Part shown: piece after piece, positions 54,302-62,285 of the stretch | How the letters are laid out: the number at the start of each line of letters is the position of its first letter | Position numbering within the stretch: the first letter of the stretch is position 1 | Assembly (NCBI RefSeq): GCF_018131185.1 | Contig: NZ_JAFCJE010000002.1 | Location: 806,001-870,000 of the forward strand | DNA from: Bradyrhizobium diazoefficiens | GTDB lineage: Bacteria > Pseudomonadota > Alphaproteobacteria > Rhizobiales > Xanthobacteraceae | Length of the DNA stretch: 64,000 bases | Direction: 5' to 3' | The notes under the pieces: generated by a model | What the model was told of the DNA's origin: nothing | Databases searched by the model: none | The model's input: only the letters and a program-made list of their open reading frames with translations | Translations under genes and position numbers: made by a program

Positions 54302-54980
54302 GGCGTATCCTCACGGGGTTCCTGCTCACACCGGTCCTCGGGTCGAGATCGGCGCCGTTGCGCCAGCCGCTGCGGAACGTCTCAAGCAGCGATTTCGGCC
54401 GCTGGTCCACGTTGGTCACCTTGCCCTCGTCATCGATGCGAAACCGCACTGCGGTCTTCTCGTCGCCGGTGTGGTTGAGCGTGAACTTGTTGTCGAATAC
54501 CACCTGCGCCTTGGGATTGAGCTTCTGCACCTTCACATTGGCCGTGACCGGTTCGCCCGTGGTCGCGACAAAATGCGAGACATTGACCGTGTATTCGCCG
54601 GCGAGAATGCCGCGCACGGTGACGATCTCCTCGCGGATGGGCGAGGCGATCTTCTTGCCGGCGACGATGATGAAGTCGTTGGCCCCGCCCCGATCGTCGC
54701 GATCGAGCGTCAGGAAGCCGGCCTCGCGGTGACGATACCAGGCGATGTTGCCGGCGGGATCCTGCACGAACAGGTCGAGATCGTCGGGGTGGTTGTCCGG
54801 CCAGTCGAGCGTGATCATGAACTCGGCCTTGGAGTCGATCTTCCCGTCCTTGGCGTCCGGGGAGACCGCGAGCAGTGCCAGGAAGAAGAGAAACGCGATC
54901 ACCTGAAGCGCCTTGAACAGCATCACGCCCAGCGGATCGAACGGCTCCTCGCGTGGATAGAGTCCGAAATCATCCATCAT
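54294..54980 (-). CDS. Single-pass periplasmic protein, possible ExbD/MotB-like partner
   Basis: A 228-residue protein with a short cytoplasmic start containing Asp15, a membrane helix at about residues 17-39, and a beta-rich periplasmic domain. That domain contains WPDNHPDDLDLFVQDPAGN, then WYRHREAGFLTLDRDD. The topology matches ExbD/MotB but the periplasmic domain does not. It overlaps the ExbB-like gene by four bases. It probably completes the proton channel and couples it to an unknown load. Confidence 0.72.
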   Translation of the reverse strand: MMDDFGLYPREEPFDPLGVMLFKALQVIAFLFFLALLAVSPDAKDGKIDSKAEFMITLDWPDNHPDDLDLFVQDPAGNIAWYRHREAGFLTLDRDDRGGANDFIIVAGKKIASPIREEIVTVRGILAGEYTVNVSHFVATTGEPVTANVKVQKLNPKAQVVFDNKFTLNHTGDEKTAVRFRIDDEGKVTNVDQRPKSLLETFRSGWRNGADLDPRTGVSRNPVRIRRD

Positions 54981-55762
54981 GACGCGGTTCCGGCGCCTTT
55001 TAGTCCAGCACCCTGACGCTCGAGCACCGGCGTCACATAGGTCTCGGTCAGCACCACCGCATCCGAGAACACCCGCTGGGTCGCGGCGTCCAGCATGTAG
55101 TACTGGATACGGACCAGGATCGAGCCGACGAGACCGGCGAGCGTCGTGTACATCGCGACCGCCATGCCGTCGCTCATCAGGCCCATCGAGGAGCGCATCG
55201 CAACCTTGTCGGCGGCGTCCAGCCCGGCGATCGGCGCCAGCATGATGATGAAGCCGATGATGGTGCCGAGCAGGCCGAGCTTCATCAGCGTGTCCGAGAC
55301 GAAGGCACCGAAGCCGTTGGAGCCGCGCAGCCGGTCGGCGAGCGTCCGCAGCAGCAGGGTCTGGTCGACCGACCGGTAGTCCTGCGCGGCGGCCTTGGTC
55401 ACCAGGCTCTCGATGTGATCGCGTACGAGGCCGCGCGGCAGCGCGGTCGCCCCCGCCTCCAGTGCCTTGCTGCCACCGGTAGCCGACAGCATCGCCCGAC
55501 AGCGCCGGGCCGCGGCCCCTTCACGCGCAATCGCCCGCGTGCGCAGGAAACAGTGGCCGCAGGTGACGACATAAAGCAACCCGATGACGCTCGAAATGTA
55601 CGTTCGATCCGACGTCAACATCAGGTGGATCAGGCCGAAGCGCCACAGCAGCACGACGGCGAAGATCGAAAGGCCGGTGAAGATCATCCAGAACAGCAGC
55701 GCGCTGCGCTCGGATGGGTCGGTCGCAGACGGCGCGATCGGTCCAATCGTCATCGAACTCAT
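54977..55762 (-). CDS. MotA/TolQ/ExbB-family proton channel protein
   Basis: A 261-residue protein with four membrane segments, the last two in the conserved MotA_ExbB region. That region contains LGLLGTIIGFIIMLAPIAGL and DGMAVAMYTTLAGLVGSILVRI. It should form the stator pentamer of a proton-driven machine. AGGAG lies ten bases before the ATG. No tonB, tolA, flagellar or Zorya-like gene is nearby; the partners are the two downstream genes of unknown families. This differs from the standard ExbBD and TolQR pairs. Confidence 0.87.
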   Translation of the reverse strand: MSSMTIGPIAPSATDPSERSALLFWMIFTGLSIFAVVLLWRFGLIHLMLTSDRTYISSVIGLLYVVTCGHCFLRTRAIAREGAAARRCRAMLSATGGSKALEAGATALPRGLVRDHIESLVTKAAAQDYRSVDQTLLLRTLADRLRGSNGFGAFVSDTLMKLGLLGTIIGFIIMLAPIAGLDAADKVAMRSSMGLMSDGMAVAMYTTLAGLVGSILVRIQYYMLDAATQRVFSDAVVLTETYVTPVLERQGAGLKGAGTAS

Positions 55763-55947
55763 GCCGCACTGCTCCTGACTTGCAACTATTCCCTACCCAT
55801 TAGATCAAAGCCGCCGCGTCCGGTCCAAAGACCCATGCCCAATCCGGCTTGGGAAATTTGCCCGAGCTGCAATCCTGCCACACCCTGCGATTGGCAAGGC
55901 GCGGCGGCGTTGTTAGGCTGAGCCTACCAAACGTTGGGGGTGATCGC

Positions 55948-57318
55948 ATGCGCCTTGTGCTTCAGCTCGTCGCCCGTCTGCTGCTCATCGTGGCACTGTG
56001 CCTTGGCGCGGCAACCATATGGGCCACGTTCGACGCCTATCGCAGCGTCGACCGGGCGACCGCGGCCTCGGCGCAGCGGGTGGCGCAGGCACTTCAGGCG
56101 CTGTATTGGCGCGAGCTCTTGTTGCGCAGCAGCAGAGCGCGCGAGCATCTCCTGCCGGTTCCGGACTGGCGCACCCTGGAGACGATGAAGCTGATCTCGC
56201 CCGGCGTCTGCGTCGAGTTCCAGCCCGCCGCGGCATTCGAGAAGCCGCTCTGCGGCCAAAGCGAGGGGTTAGGCAAGACGCCGCCGCGCTGGTTCGCCGC
56301 TATTGTGCCGACCTTCCTCGGCAGCCATGCCGAGGCGGTGCGGCCAGTCAGCCCGCGCGCGGCTTCCGCCGGCACCGTGGTCGCGACGCCGGATGCGGCC
56401 GCCGCCATCTCGCTCGCCTGGGAGTACATCCTCAACGTGATCGACGTCGCGCTTCTGATGGCGGCAGCGATCGCACTGCTGGCTTCGCTGGCGATCGCGC
56501 ATGCGCTGGCACCGGCGCGCACGATCGTGACCGCCTTGCAGCGCATGTCGTGCGGTCAGTATCGCACCAAACTGCCGCGCTTCCGCTCCATGGAGCTGGC
56601 GATGATCGGCAGCGCCGTCGATGCGCTCGGCGGCCGGCTGGAGGAAGCCACCGAACAGCGCGCCGCACTGACACGGCGCCTGCTCAAGATCCGCGACGAC
56701 GAGCGCCGCGCGCTCGCCCGCGAACTCCACGACGAGTTCGGGCAGAACCTCTCCGCCATCCTCGCCTTCGCCAACACGATCGAAACGGCGAGCGCGAGGG
56801 CAAACAGGGACAACGGGATCGCACAGGATGCGCGCATGATCTCGCAGGCCACCCATCATCTGATGGCCTCGCTCCGCGATGCGCTGAGGCGTCTGCGTAA
56901 TCCCCTGCCCGAAGAGCTCGGTCTCGAGGCAAGCCTCGTCAATCTCGTCGACAGCTGGCGCTCGCAGAGCGCAGCGCGGCCGACGATCCAGCTCGATCTC
57001 AGGGGCGACCTCAGTGACATCAAGGGCCCGGCCGCCACCACGGCCTATCGTGTGGCACAGGAATGCCTGACCAACGCGCTGCGCCACGGCTCGGCCCGGG
57101 AGATCTCGTTGCGGATCGAGCGCCGCGCCGGCGAGGACGACGCGCTGCTGATCCGGGTCGAGGACGACGGGGGCGGCGACGCGGCCCGTGTCGCGCAGTC
57201 GGCCGGTTTCGGTTTGACCGGCATCCGCGAGCGCGTTGCGGCCACCGGCGGATCGCTGTCTATCCTGCCTGCCCGCGGCGGCCTCAGCGTCGCCGCGACC
57301 ATTCCGCTCGCCGCGTGA
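55948..57318 (+). CDS. NarL/UhpB-type sensor histidine kinase
   Basis: A 456-residue kinase. Two membrane helices (about residues 5-28 and 170-195) flank a periplasmic domain with a pair of Cys residues (GVCVEF and PLCGQ). A HAMP-like segment follows, then HisKA_3 with His261 (ARELHDEFGQNL) and an HATPase (VAQECLTNALRHG, GFGLTGIRERV). GGGG precedes the ATG at 55948. The response regulator gene follows eight bases later. It is divergent from the proton-channel operon. Confidence 0.9.
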   Translation: MRLVLQLVARLLLIVALCLGAATIWATFDAYRSVDRATAASAQRVAQALQALYWRELLLRSSRAREHLLPVPDWRTLETMKLISPGVCVEFQPAAAFEKPLCGQSEGLGKTPPRWFAAIVPTFLGSHAEAVRPVSPRAASAGTVVATPDAAAAISLAWEYILNVIDVALLMAAAIALLASLAIAHALAPARTIVTALQRMSCGQYRTKLPRFRSMELAMIGSAVDALGGRLEEATEQRAALTRRLLKIRDDERRALARELHDEFGQNLSAILAFANTIETASARANRDNGIAQDARMISQATHHLMASLRDALRRLRNPLPEELGLEASLVNLVDSWRSQSAARPTIQLDLRGDLSDIKGPAATTAYRVAQECLTNALRHGSAREISLRIERRAGEDDALLIRVEDDGGGDAARVAQSAGFGLTGIRERVAATGGSLSILPARGGLSVAATIPLAA

Positions 57319-57325
57319 GGTTGGA

Positions 57326-57976
57326 ATGAGCGAGGTTGCAGCAACAGGCATCTCCGTGCTGCTCGTCGACGATCATCCGATCGTCCGGCAAGGCTATCGG
57401 CGCGTGCTGGAAAGCCAGGGCGATCTGCATGTCGTGGCCGAGGCCGACAACGCCGCGGACGCCTACGGCGCCTTCAAGGCGCATGATCCTGATGTCGTGG
57501 TGCTCGACATCTCGATGCCGGGCGCGAGCGGACTGGAGGCGATCCGCAACATCCGCGCGCGCAGCCCGCGAGCGCGGATCCTCGTCTTCACCATGCACAA
57601 CGAGGCCGTGCTGGTGAAAGCCGCCTTCAGCGCCGGAGCGAGCGGCTTCGTCACCAAGAGCAGCGAGCCGTCCGCGGTGGTAGGTGCCATCCGCAGCGTC
57701 GCCCGCGGCGAACGCGCCATGAGCGACGACATCGCGCATATCCTCGCCGAGGACAGCCTGTCGACCGGCTCAGTGCTGGATCAACTGGGCGAACGCGAGA
57801 TCGAGATTTTGCGCCAGTTTGCCGGCGGCGCGACCACCGAGCAGATCGCGGCGCATCTCAATCTCAGTGTGAAGACGGTGCAGAACTATCACTACCTCAT
57901 CAAGACCAAGACCGGCGCGCGCACCGATGCGCAGCTGGTGCGCCTCGCCGCCACATGCGGGCTGACGAGGATCTAG
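57326..57976 (+). CDS. LuxR/NarL-family response regulator
   Basis: A 216-residue regulator. The receiver has Asp14/Asp15, phospho-acceptor Asp61 (VVVLDISMPG) and Lys near residue 111. The C-terminal LuxR HTH is about residues 155-210 (LGEREIEILRQFAGGATTEQIAAHLNLSVKTVQNY). GAGG is five bases before the ATG at 57326. It is paired with the upstream kinase. Confidence 0.93.
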   Translation: MSEVAATGISVLLVDDHPIVRQGYRRVLESQGDLHVVAEADNAADAYGAFKAHDPDVVVLDISMPGASGLEAIRNIRARSPRARILVFTMHNEAVLVKAAFSAGASGFVTKSSEPSAVVGAIRSVARGERAMSDDIAHILAEDSLSTGSVLDQLGEREIEILRQFAGGATTEQIAAHLNLSVKTVQNYHYLIKTKTGARTDAQLVRLAATCGLTRI

Positions 57977-58035
57977 CAGCAAAGCTGCCGCAGTATCCTG
58001 GTCTTCCGGAGCTTCTCAATCCAGCGAGCAAGATT

Positions 58036-58061
58036 GGAACTGAGACCGTCCGGCTCCGGTT
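58036..58061 (+). promoter_or_regulatory. Possible EcfG-type promoter of the 101-residue hypothetical gene
   Basis: GGAAC, 17 bases, GGTT: one mismatch from the EcfG pattern GGAAC-N16/17-CGTT. It ends 27 bases before the start codon. Assignment by eye only. Confidence 0.35.
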
Positions 58062-58088
58062 AACACGGCAGTGAAGGAGTCAAAGATC

Positions 58089-58394
58089 ATGAGTAAGGGT
58101 CATCACAACGCCGTCGACCATCCCCCGATCATCACAGTAGGCGAGCTCATCGACGAGCTCTGTCGTCTGCCGGACACCGCTGTCGTTCACTTCCGCTGTC
58201 CCATGCTCGAGCAAGAGCTGACCTTTTACCGCCTGCGCAAGCGGTCAAAGGACACTGTCGAAATCGCGGTCAATGCATATCCGGACAGTCCCCCGGTCGT
58301 GCCATCGCCCGAGGCGAACGTCCGCGCGCGGCGAGGCGCGACGTCCTCGTCGCAGGCTCACAATGGCGCGCATATTCAGAAGGCGCGGGTTTGA
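58089..58394 (+). CDS. Hypothetical protein, 101 residues
   Basis: A 101-residue soluble protein (TVGELIDELCRLPDTAVVHFRCPMLEQELTFYRLRKRS, given here as the pieces GELIDELCRLPD and RCPMLEQELTFYRL). The C-terminal third is Arg/Ser/Ala-rich and likely disordered. AGGAG lies ten bases before the ATG at 58089. The N-terminal half resembles no named family. It follows the two-component pair on the same strand. Confidence 0.7.
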   Translation: MSKGHHNAVDHPPIITVGELIDELCRLPDTAVVHFRCPMLEQELTFYRLRKRSKDTVEIAVNAYPDSPPVVPSPEANVRARRGATSSSQAHNGAHIQKARV

Positions 58395-58422
58395 CGGGTT
58401 CGCGCTGAGCAGACGCGGCGGG

Positions 58423-59010
58423 CTATCCCGCCTTCAGCCCGCGCAGCAGCAGCGCCAGTGTCGCGTCCACGCGCGCGGAGAGATCGGCGTCCCTCCACTC
58501 GTCGGCATGAGCCGGATGGTGGAAACGGACGGTAGCATCGAAGATGGCACGCGCGGTGGTCTTGACGTCGTCCACGGCGAACACGCCCTGCTTCACGCCA
58601 TCGACCAGGATGGACCCGATCTGGTCGATCATGGTGTCCTTGTGACATTTGACGGCGGCGCAGGCCTCGCGCGCCAGCGTCAGATAGGTGTCGAACATCT
58701 CGGGATCGTCGAGGACACGCGAACGCTTGGCAGCGAACAGCGTGCGCAACCAGCGATCGAGCCTGGCCGGCGCAGGCCCCTGCTCCTCGACGATCGCGCG
58801 CAACGGCGCGTCGATGCGGTCGAGCCAGCGTTTGGCAACGGCCTCGCGCAGCGAGGCCTTGCTGGGAAAATGGCGGTAGACGCTGCCGTGGCTCACATCG
58901 AGCGCACGGGCAACGTCGACCACGGTGGCCTTGGCAAGTCCAAAGCGCCTGAGCACGTCCTCGGTGACTTCGAGGATCCGCTCCGGCGTCAAGACAACAG
59001 CTTCATTCAT
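58423..59010 (-). CDS. TetR-family transcriptional regulator
   Basis: A 195-residue repressor. The N-terminal HTH is at about residues 25-65 (VVDVARALDVSHGSVYRHFPSKASLREAV), with a C-terminal TetR_C-type domain. A dyad at 59335-59356 and a 33-residue ORF at 59103-59204 lie upstream on the same strand, so the three probably form one autoregulated unit. Confidence 0.88.
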   Translation of the reverse strand: MNEAVVLTPERILEVTEDVLRRFGLAKATVVDVARALDVSHGSVYRHFPSKASLREAVAKRWLDRIDAPLRAIVEEQGPAPARLDRWLRTLFAAKRSRVLDDPEMFDTYLTLAREACAAVKCHKDTMIDQIGSILVDGVKQGVFAVDDVKTTARAIFDATVRFHHPAHADEWRDADLSARVDATLALLLRGLKAG

Positions 59011-59102
59011 GCCAGCACCATGTTCCCGTTCAGGGCTCAGTTACCCCGGCACCAGGGCTGCTTCCGAAGCGCCCTTGCCGGTCGTTTCGGAAAGCCTATG
59101 CG

Positions 59103-59204
59103 TTAATGAGGCAGTTTTGCAGCCTGCGCCGCGATCTGGCGCGCGACCAGCACATTGAGCCAATGCCCAATCACGCCAGTCAAATTGAAGATTTCGGTCG
59201 TCAT
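59103..59204 (-). CDS. Very small ORF, 33 residues, upstream of tetR
   Basis: A 33-residue ORF beginning MTTEIFNLTGVIGHWLNVLV and ending with an Ala/Gln-rich helix and PH. GGAG lies nine bases before its ATG. The helix is amphipathic to weakly hydrophobic, so membrane association is possible. It lies between the operator dyad and the TetR gene, 92 bases before the latter. It may be a real small protein or a leader ORF. Confidence 0.5.
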   Translation of the reverse strand: MTTEIFNLTGVIGHWLNVLVARQIAAQAAKLPH

Positions 59205-59334
59205 TGTCTAAGTCTCCATTCGTCCGCGGTCCCGTTCTTCAATTTGCCCTCCGATCCGCTTTGGATGTCGGGCTTCCCGGGGCTTGTCGCGGGACGCCCA
59301 ATCGGAGCGTCCGAGACGGATATACACGTCTCGC

Positions 59335-59356
59335 TGACAGATTTCAATATCTGTCA
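59335..59356. promoter_or_regulatory. Operator dyad for the TetR unit
   Basis: TGACAGAT-N6-ATCTGTCA is a perfect 8-base-arm dyad. A second, overlapping partial dyad (CTGTCAGTCAAT and ATTGACAG) runs to about 59380. Position between the tetR unit and purB suggests autoregulation of tetR. The rest of 59205-59569 shows no gene. Confidence 0.6.
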
Positions 59357-59569
59357 GTCAATGATCCGTGATTGACAGCAGATTTTTGACTACCGGCCGG
59401 CCGGCTCGGCCCCCAGCGGTGGATTAGCCCTCCCCAAACCCCGTTCCGGGGTCGGATCGTTTGTTTCGCCCTCCCTGCTCTGTTAAATCACGGCGTAAAA
59501 AACATTCCGGCCGGACCTGCCCCTCGGACCATTCCTTGGGCCACCCGCCCACCTTCCTGGAGCCGCCCC

Positions 59570-60877
59570 ATGATCCCCCGCTATACCCGTCCCGAAATGG
59601 CCTCGATCTGGGAGCCGCAGACCCGGTTCAAGATCTGGTTCGAGATCGAGGCGCATGCGGCGGACGCCCTTGCCGAGCTCGGGACCATCCCCAAGGAGGC
59701 TGCCAGGACGGTTTGGGCCAAGGCCAAGAACGCCACCTTCGACGTTGCCCGCATCGACGAGATCGAGCGCGAGACCAAGCACGACGTCATCGCCTTCCTC
59801 ACCCACCTCGCCGAGATCGTGGGCCCCGAGGCGCGTTTCGTGCACCAGGGCATGACCTCCTCCGACGTGCTCGACACCTGCCTCAACGTCCAGCTGACCC
59901 GCGCCGCCGACCTGCTGCTCGCCGACCTCGACAAGGTTTTGGCCGCGCTCAAGAAGCGCGCCTTCGAGCACAAGATGACGCCGACCATCGGCCGCAGCCA
60001 CGGCATCCATGCCGAGCCGGTGACCTTCGGCCTCAAGCTCGCTTATGCCTATGCCGAATTCACGCGCGCCAAGGAGCGCCTGATTGCGGCGCGCAAGGAG
60101 GTCGCGACCTGCGCCATCTCCGGCGCCGTCGGCACCTTCGCGCAGATCGATCCGCGCGTCGAAGAGCATGTCGCGAAAGCGATGGGCCTCGTCCCCGAGC
60201 CGATTTCCACCCAGGTAATCCCGCGCGACCGCCACGCGATGTACTTCTCGACCCTCGGCGTGATCGCCGCCTCGGTCGAGCGCATCGCGGTGGAGATCCG
60301 CCACATGCAACGCACCGAGGTACTGGAAGCCGAGGAGTTCTTCTCCGAGGGGCAGAAAGGCTCCTCCGCGATGCCGCACAAGCGCAACCCGGTGCTGTCG
60401 GAGAACCTCACGGGCCTGTCCCGCATGGTGCGCGCCTATGTGACGCCGGCGCTGGAGAACGTCGTGCTCTGGCACGAGCGCGACATTTCGCACTCCTCTG
60501 CCGAGCGCATGATGGGCCCGGACGCGACCGTGACGCTCGATTTCGCGCTGGTGCGCCTTGCCGGCCTGATCGACAAGCTGCTGGTGTACCCTGCCAACAT
60601 GCAGAAGAACCTCGACCGCCTCGGCGGCCTCGTGCATTCGCAGCGCGTGCTCTTGGCGCTGACGCAGAAAGGCGCGAGCCGCGAGGATTCCTACAAGCTG
60701 GTGCAGCGCAACGCCATGCCGGTCTGGCGCGGCGAAGGCGACTTCCTGCAACTCCTGAAGCAGGACGCCGAGGTGAAGAAATATCTCAGCGACGCCGAAA
60801 TCGAGGAGCAGTTCGACCTTGGCTATCACCTCAAACACGTCGACACGATCTTCAAGCGCGTGTTCGGGGAAAGCTGA
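59570..60877 (+). CDS. purB: Adenylosuccinate lyase
   Basis: A 435-residue fumarase-superfamily enzyme, the normal length. The signature GSSAMPHKRNPVLSE and early FVHQGMTSSDVLDTC are characteristic, as is the N-terminus MIPRYTRPEMASIWEPQTRF. It makes AMP and AICAR in purine synthesis. GGAG is seven bases before the ATG. Confidence 0.95.
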   Translation: MIPRYTRPEMASIWEPQTRFKIWFEIEAHAADALAELGTIPKEAARTVWAKAKNATFDVARIDEIERETKHDVIAFLTHLAEIVGPEARFVHQGMTSSDVLDTCLNVQLTRAADLLLADLDKVLAALKKRAFEHKMTPTIGRSHGIHAEPVTFGLKLAYAYAEFTRAKERLIAARKEVATCAISGAVGTFAQIDPRVEEHVAKAMGLVPEPISTQVIPRDRHAMYFSTLGVIAASVERIAVEIRHMQRTEVLEAEEFFSEGQKGSSAMPHKRNPVLSENLTGLSRMVRAYVTPALENVVLWHERDISHSSAERMMGPDATVTLDFALVRLAGLIDKLLVYPANMQKNLDRLGGLVHSQRVLLALTQKGASREDSYKLVQRNAMPVWRGEGDFLQLLKQDAEVKKYLSDAEIEEQFDLGYHLKHVDTIFKRVFGES

Positions 60878-60885
60878 CATTCACA

Positions 60886-60975
60886 GTCATTCCGGGGCAC
60901 GCGAAGCGTGAACCCGGAATCTCGCGCTACAATCTCCAGAGTTCCGGTTCGATGCGTCGCATCGCCCCGGAATGA
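60886..60975. repeat. Palindromic repeat family A, 90 bp, downstream of purB
   Basis: GTCATTCCGGGG and CCCCGGAATGAG arms with the inner GAACCCGGAATCTC and GTTCCGGTTCGATGCGTCGC part. The right end has one change (GAG for GAC). It lies between purB and the amidohydrolase gene on the same strand. Confidence 0.83.
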
Positions 60976-61007
60976 GATAAAAACCCGCAAGAAACGGATC
61001 CCACCTC

Positions 61008-62180
61008 ATGCCCATCGTCAACCGCGTTGCCGCCCTCTCCGACGAAATGGCCGCCTGGCGCCACGACTTCCACGAGAATCCCGAGCTGCAATACGACGTC
61101 CACCGCACTGCCGGCATCGTCGCCGATCGCTTGCGCGAGTTCGGCTGCGACGAGGTGGTGACGGGCATCGGCCGCACCGGGGTCGTTGGCGTGATCCGCG
61201 GTCGCAAGTCCGCTTCCGGCAAGACCATCGGCCTGCGCGCCGACATGGACGCGCTGCCGATCATGGAGACCTCGGGCGTACCTTATGCATCGAAGGTGCC
61301 CGGCAAGATGCACGCCTGCGGCCATGACGGCCACACCGCGATGCTGCTCGGCGCGGCCAAATATCTCGCCGAGACGCGGAATTTCGACGGCACCGCGATC
61401 ATGATCTTCCAGCCCGCCGAAGAAGGCGGCGGTGGTGGCAAGGCCATGGTCGAGGACGGGCTGATGACCCGCTGGAACATCCAGGAGGTCTACGGCATGC
61501 ACAACATGCCGAACCTGCCCGAAGGCCATTTCGCAACCACGCCCGGCGCGATGCTCGCTTCCTCCGACAACATCCAGATCACGGTCCACGGCAAGGGCGG
61601 TCACGCCGGCGCGGGCCCGCACAAATCCGTCGACAGCGTGCTGATCGGCTCGCAGATCGTCAACGCGCTGCAATCGATCGTGGCGCGCAACGTGGATCCG
61701 CTGAAATCAGCGGTCATCTCGATCACGCAATTCCATTCCGGCACGGCCTTCAACATCATCCCGGAGATCGCCGAGCTCGCCGGCACCGTGCGCACGCTCG
61801 ACCCCGAGGTGCGTGATCTCGTCGAGCGCCGCATCGGCGAAGTCGCCGACAGCATCGCGCGTGCCTATGGCGGCTCGGCCGAGACGAAATACACGCGGAT
61901 GTACCCGGTGACGATGAACCACGCCCGCGAGGCCGGCCTTGCGGCCGACGTCGCCCGCGACATCGTCGGCGCCGATCGCGTCAACGACAAGTTCATCCCG
62001 ATGATGGGCGCGGAGGACTTCTCCTTCATGCTCGAAGCACGTCCCGGCGCGATGGTGCTGGTCGGCATGGGCGACGGCAACGAATGCCACCATCCGGCCT
62101 ATGTCTTCAACGACAACATTCTGGGCCACGGCGCCTCGTTCTGGGCACGCCTGGTCGAGACGCGGATGCCGGCGGGGTAG
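61008..62180 (+). CDS. M20-family amidohydrolase (hippurate hydrolase-like)
   Basis: A 390-residue metal-dependent amidohydrolase. Metal ligands are in HACGHDGHTAML and EEGGGGGKAM, with GLRADMDALPI before them. Family members release the acyl group from hippurate or N-acyl-amino acids. The peptidase dimerisation domain occupies about residues 180-290 (VHGKGGHAGAGPHKSVD). It is monocistronic after purB. Confidence 0.92.
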   Translation: MPIVNRVAALSDEMAAWRHDFHENPELQYDVHRTAGIVADRLREFGCDEVVTGIGRTGVVGVIRGRKSASGKTIGLRADMDALPIMETSGVPYASKVPGKMHACGHDGHTAMLLGAAKYLAETRNFDGTAIMIFQPAEEGGGGGKAMVEDGLMTRWNIQEVYGMHNMPNLPEGHFATTPGAMLASSDNIQITVHGKGGHAGAGPHKSVDSVLIGSQIVNALQSIVARNVDPLKSAVISITQFHSGTAFNIIPEIAELAGTVRTLDPEVRDLVERRIGEVADSIARAYGGSAETKYTRMYPVTMNHAREAGLAADVARDIVGADRVNDKFIPMMGAEDFSFMLEARPGAMVLVGMGDGNECHHPAYVFNDNILGHGASFWARLVETRMPAG

Positions 62181-62197
62181 AGCCGCACGCGTGCTGC

Positions 62198-62270
62198 TGT
62201 AGCCCGGGTGAGCAAAGCGACACCCGGGACAGCTGGCTTCCCGGATATCGCTTCGTTCATCCGGGCTACA
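62198..62270. repeat. Palindromic repeat family C, 73 bp
   Basis: TGTAGCCCGG and CCGGGCTACA arms enclose GTGAGCAAAGCGACA-type inner sequence and a near-complementary TATCGCTTCGTTCAT. It lies between the convergent amidohydrolase and acyl-CoA synthetase genes and is unrelated to families A, B and D. Confidence 0.83.
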
Positions 62271-62285
62271 CTCCAACGCAAGCAC

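Noticed and set aside
53696..55762. Zorya-type defence system
   Set aside because: A MotA/ExbB-like channel is present, but the second protein lacks an OmpA-like domain, and no ZorC, helicase or nuclease gene is nearby.
59483..60880. A 465-codon frame antisense to purB
   Set aside because: purB motifs are complete on the plus strand; the antisense protein has no recognisable domain.
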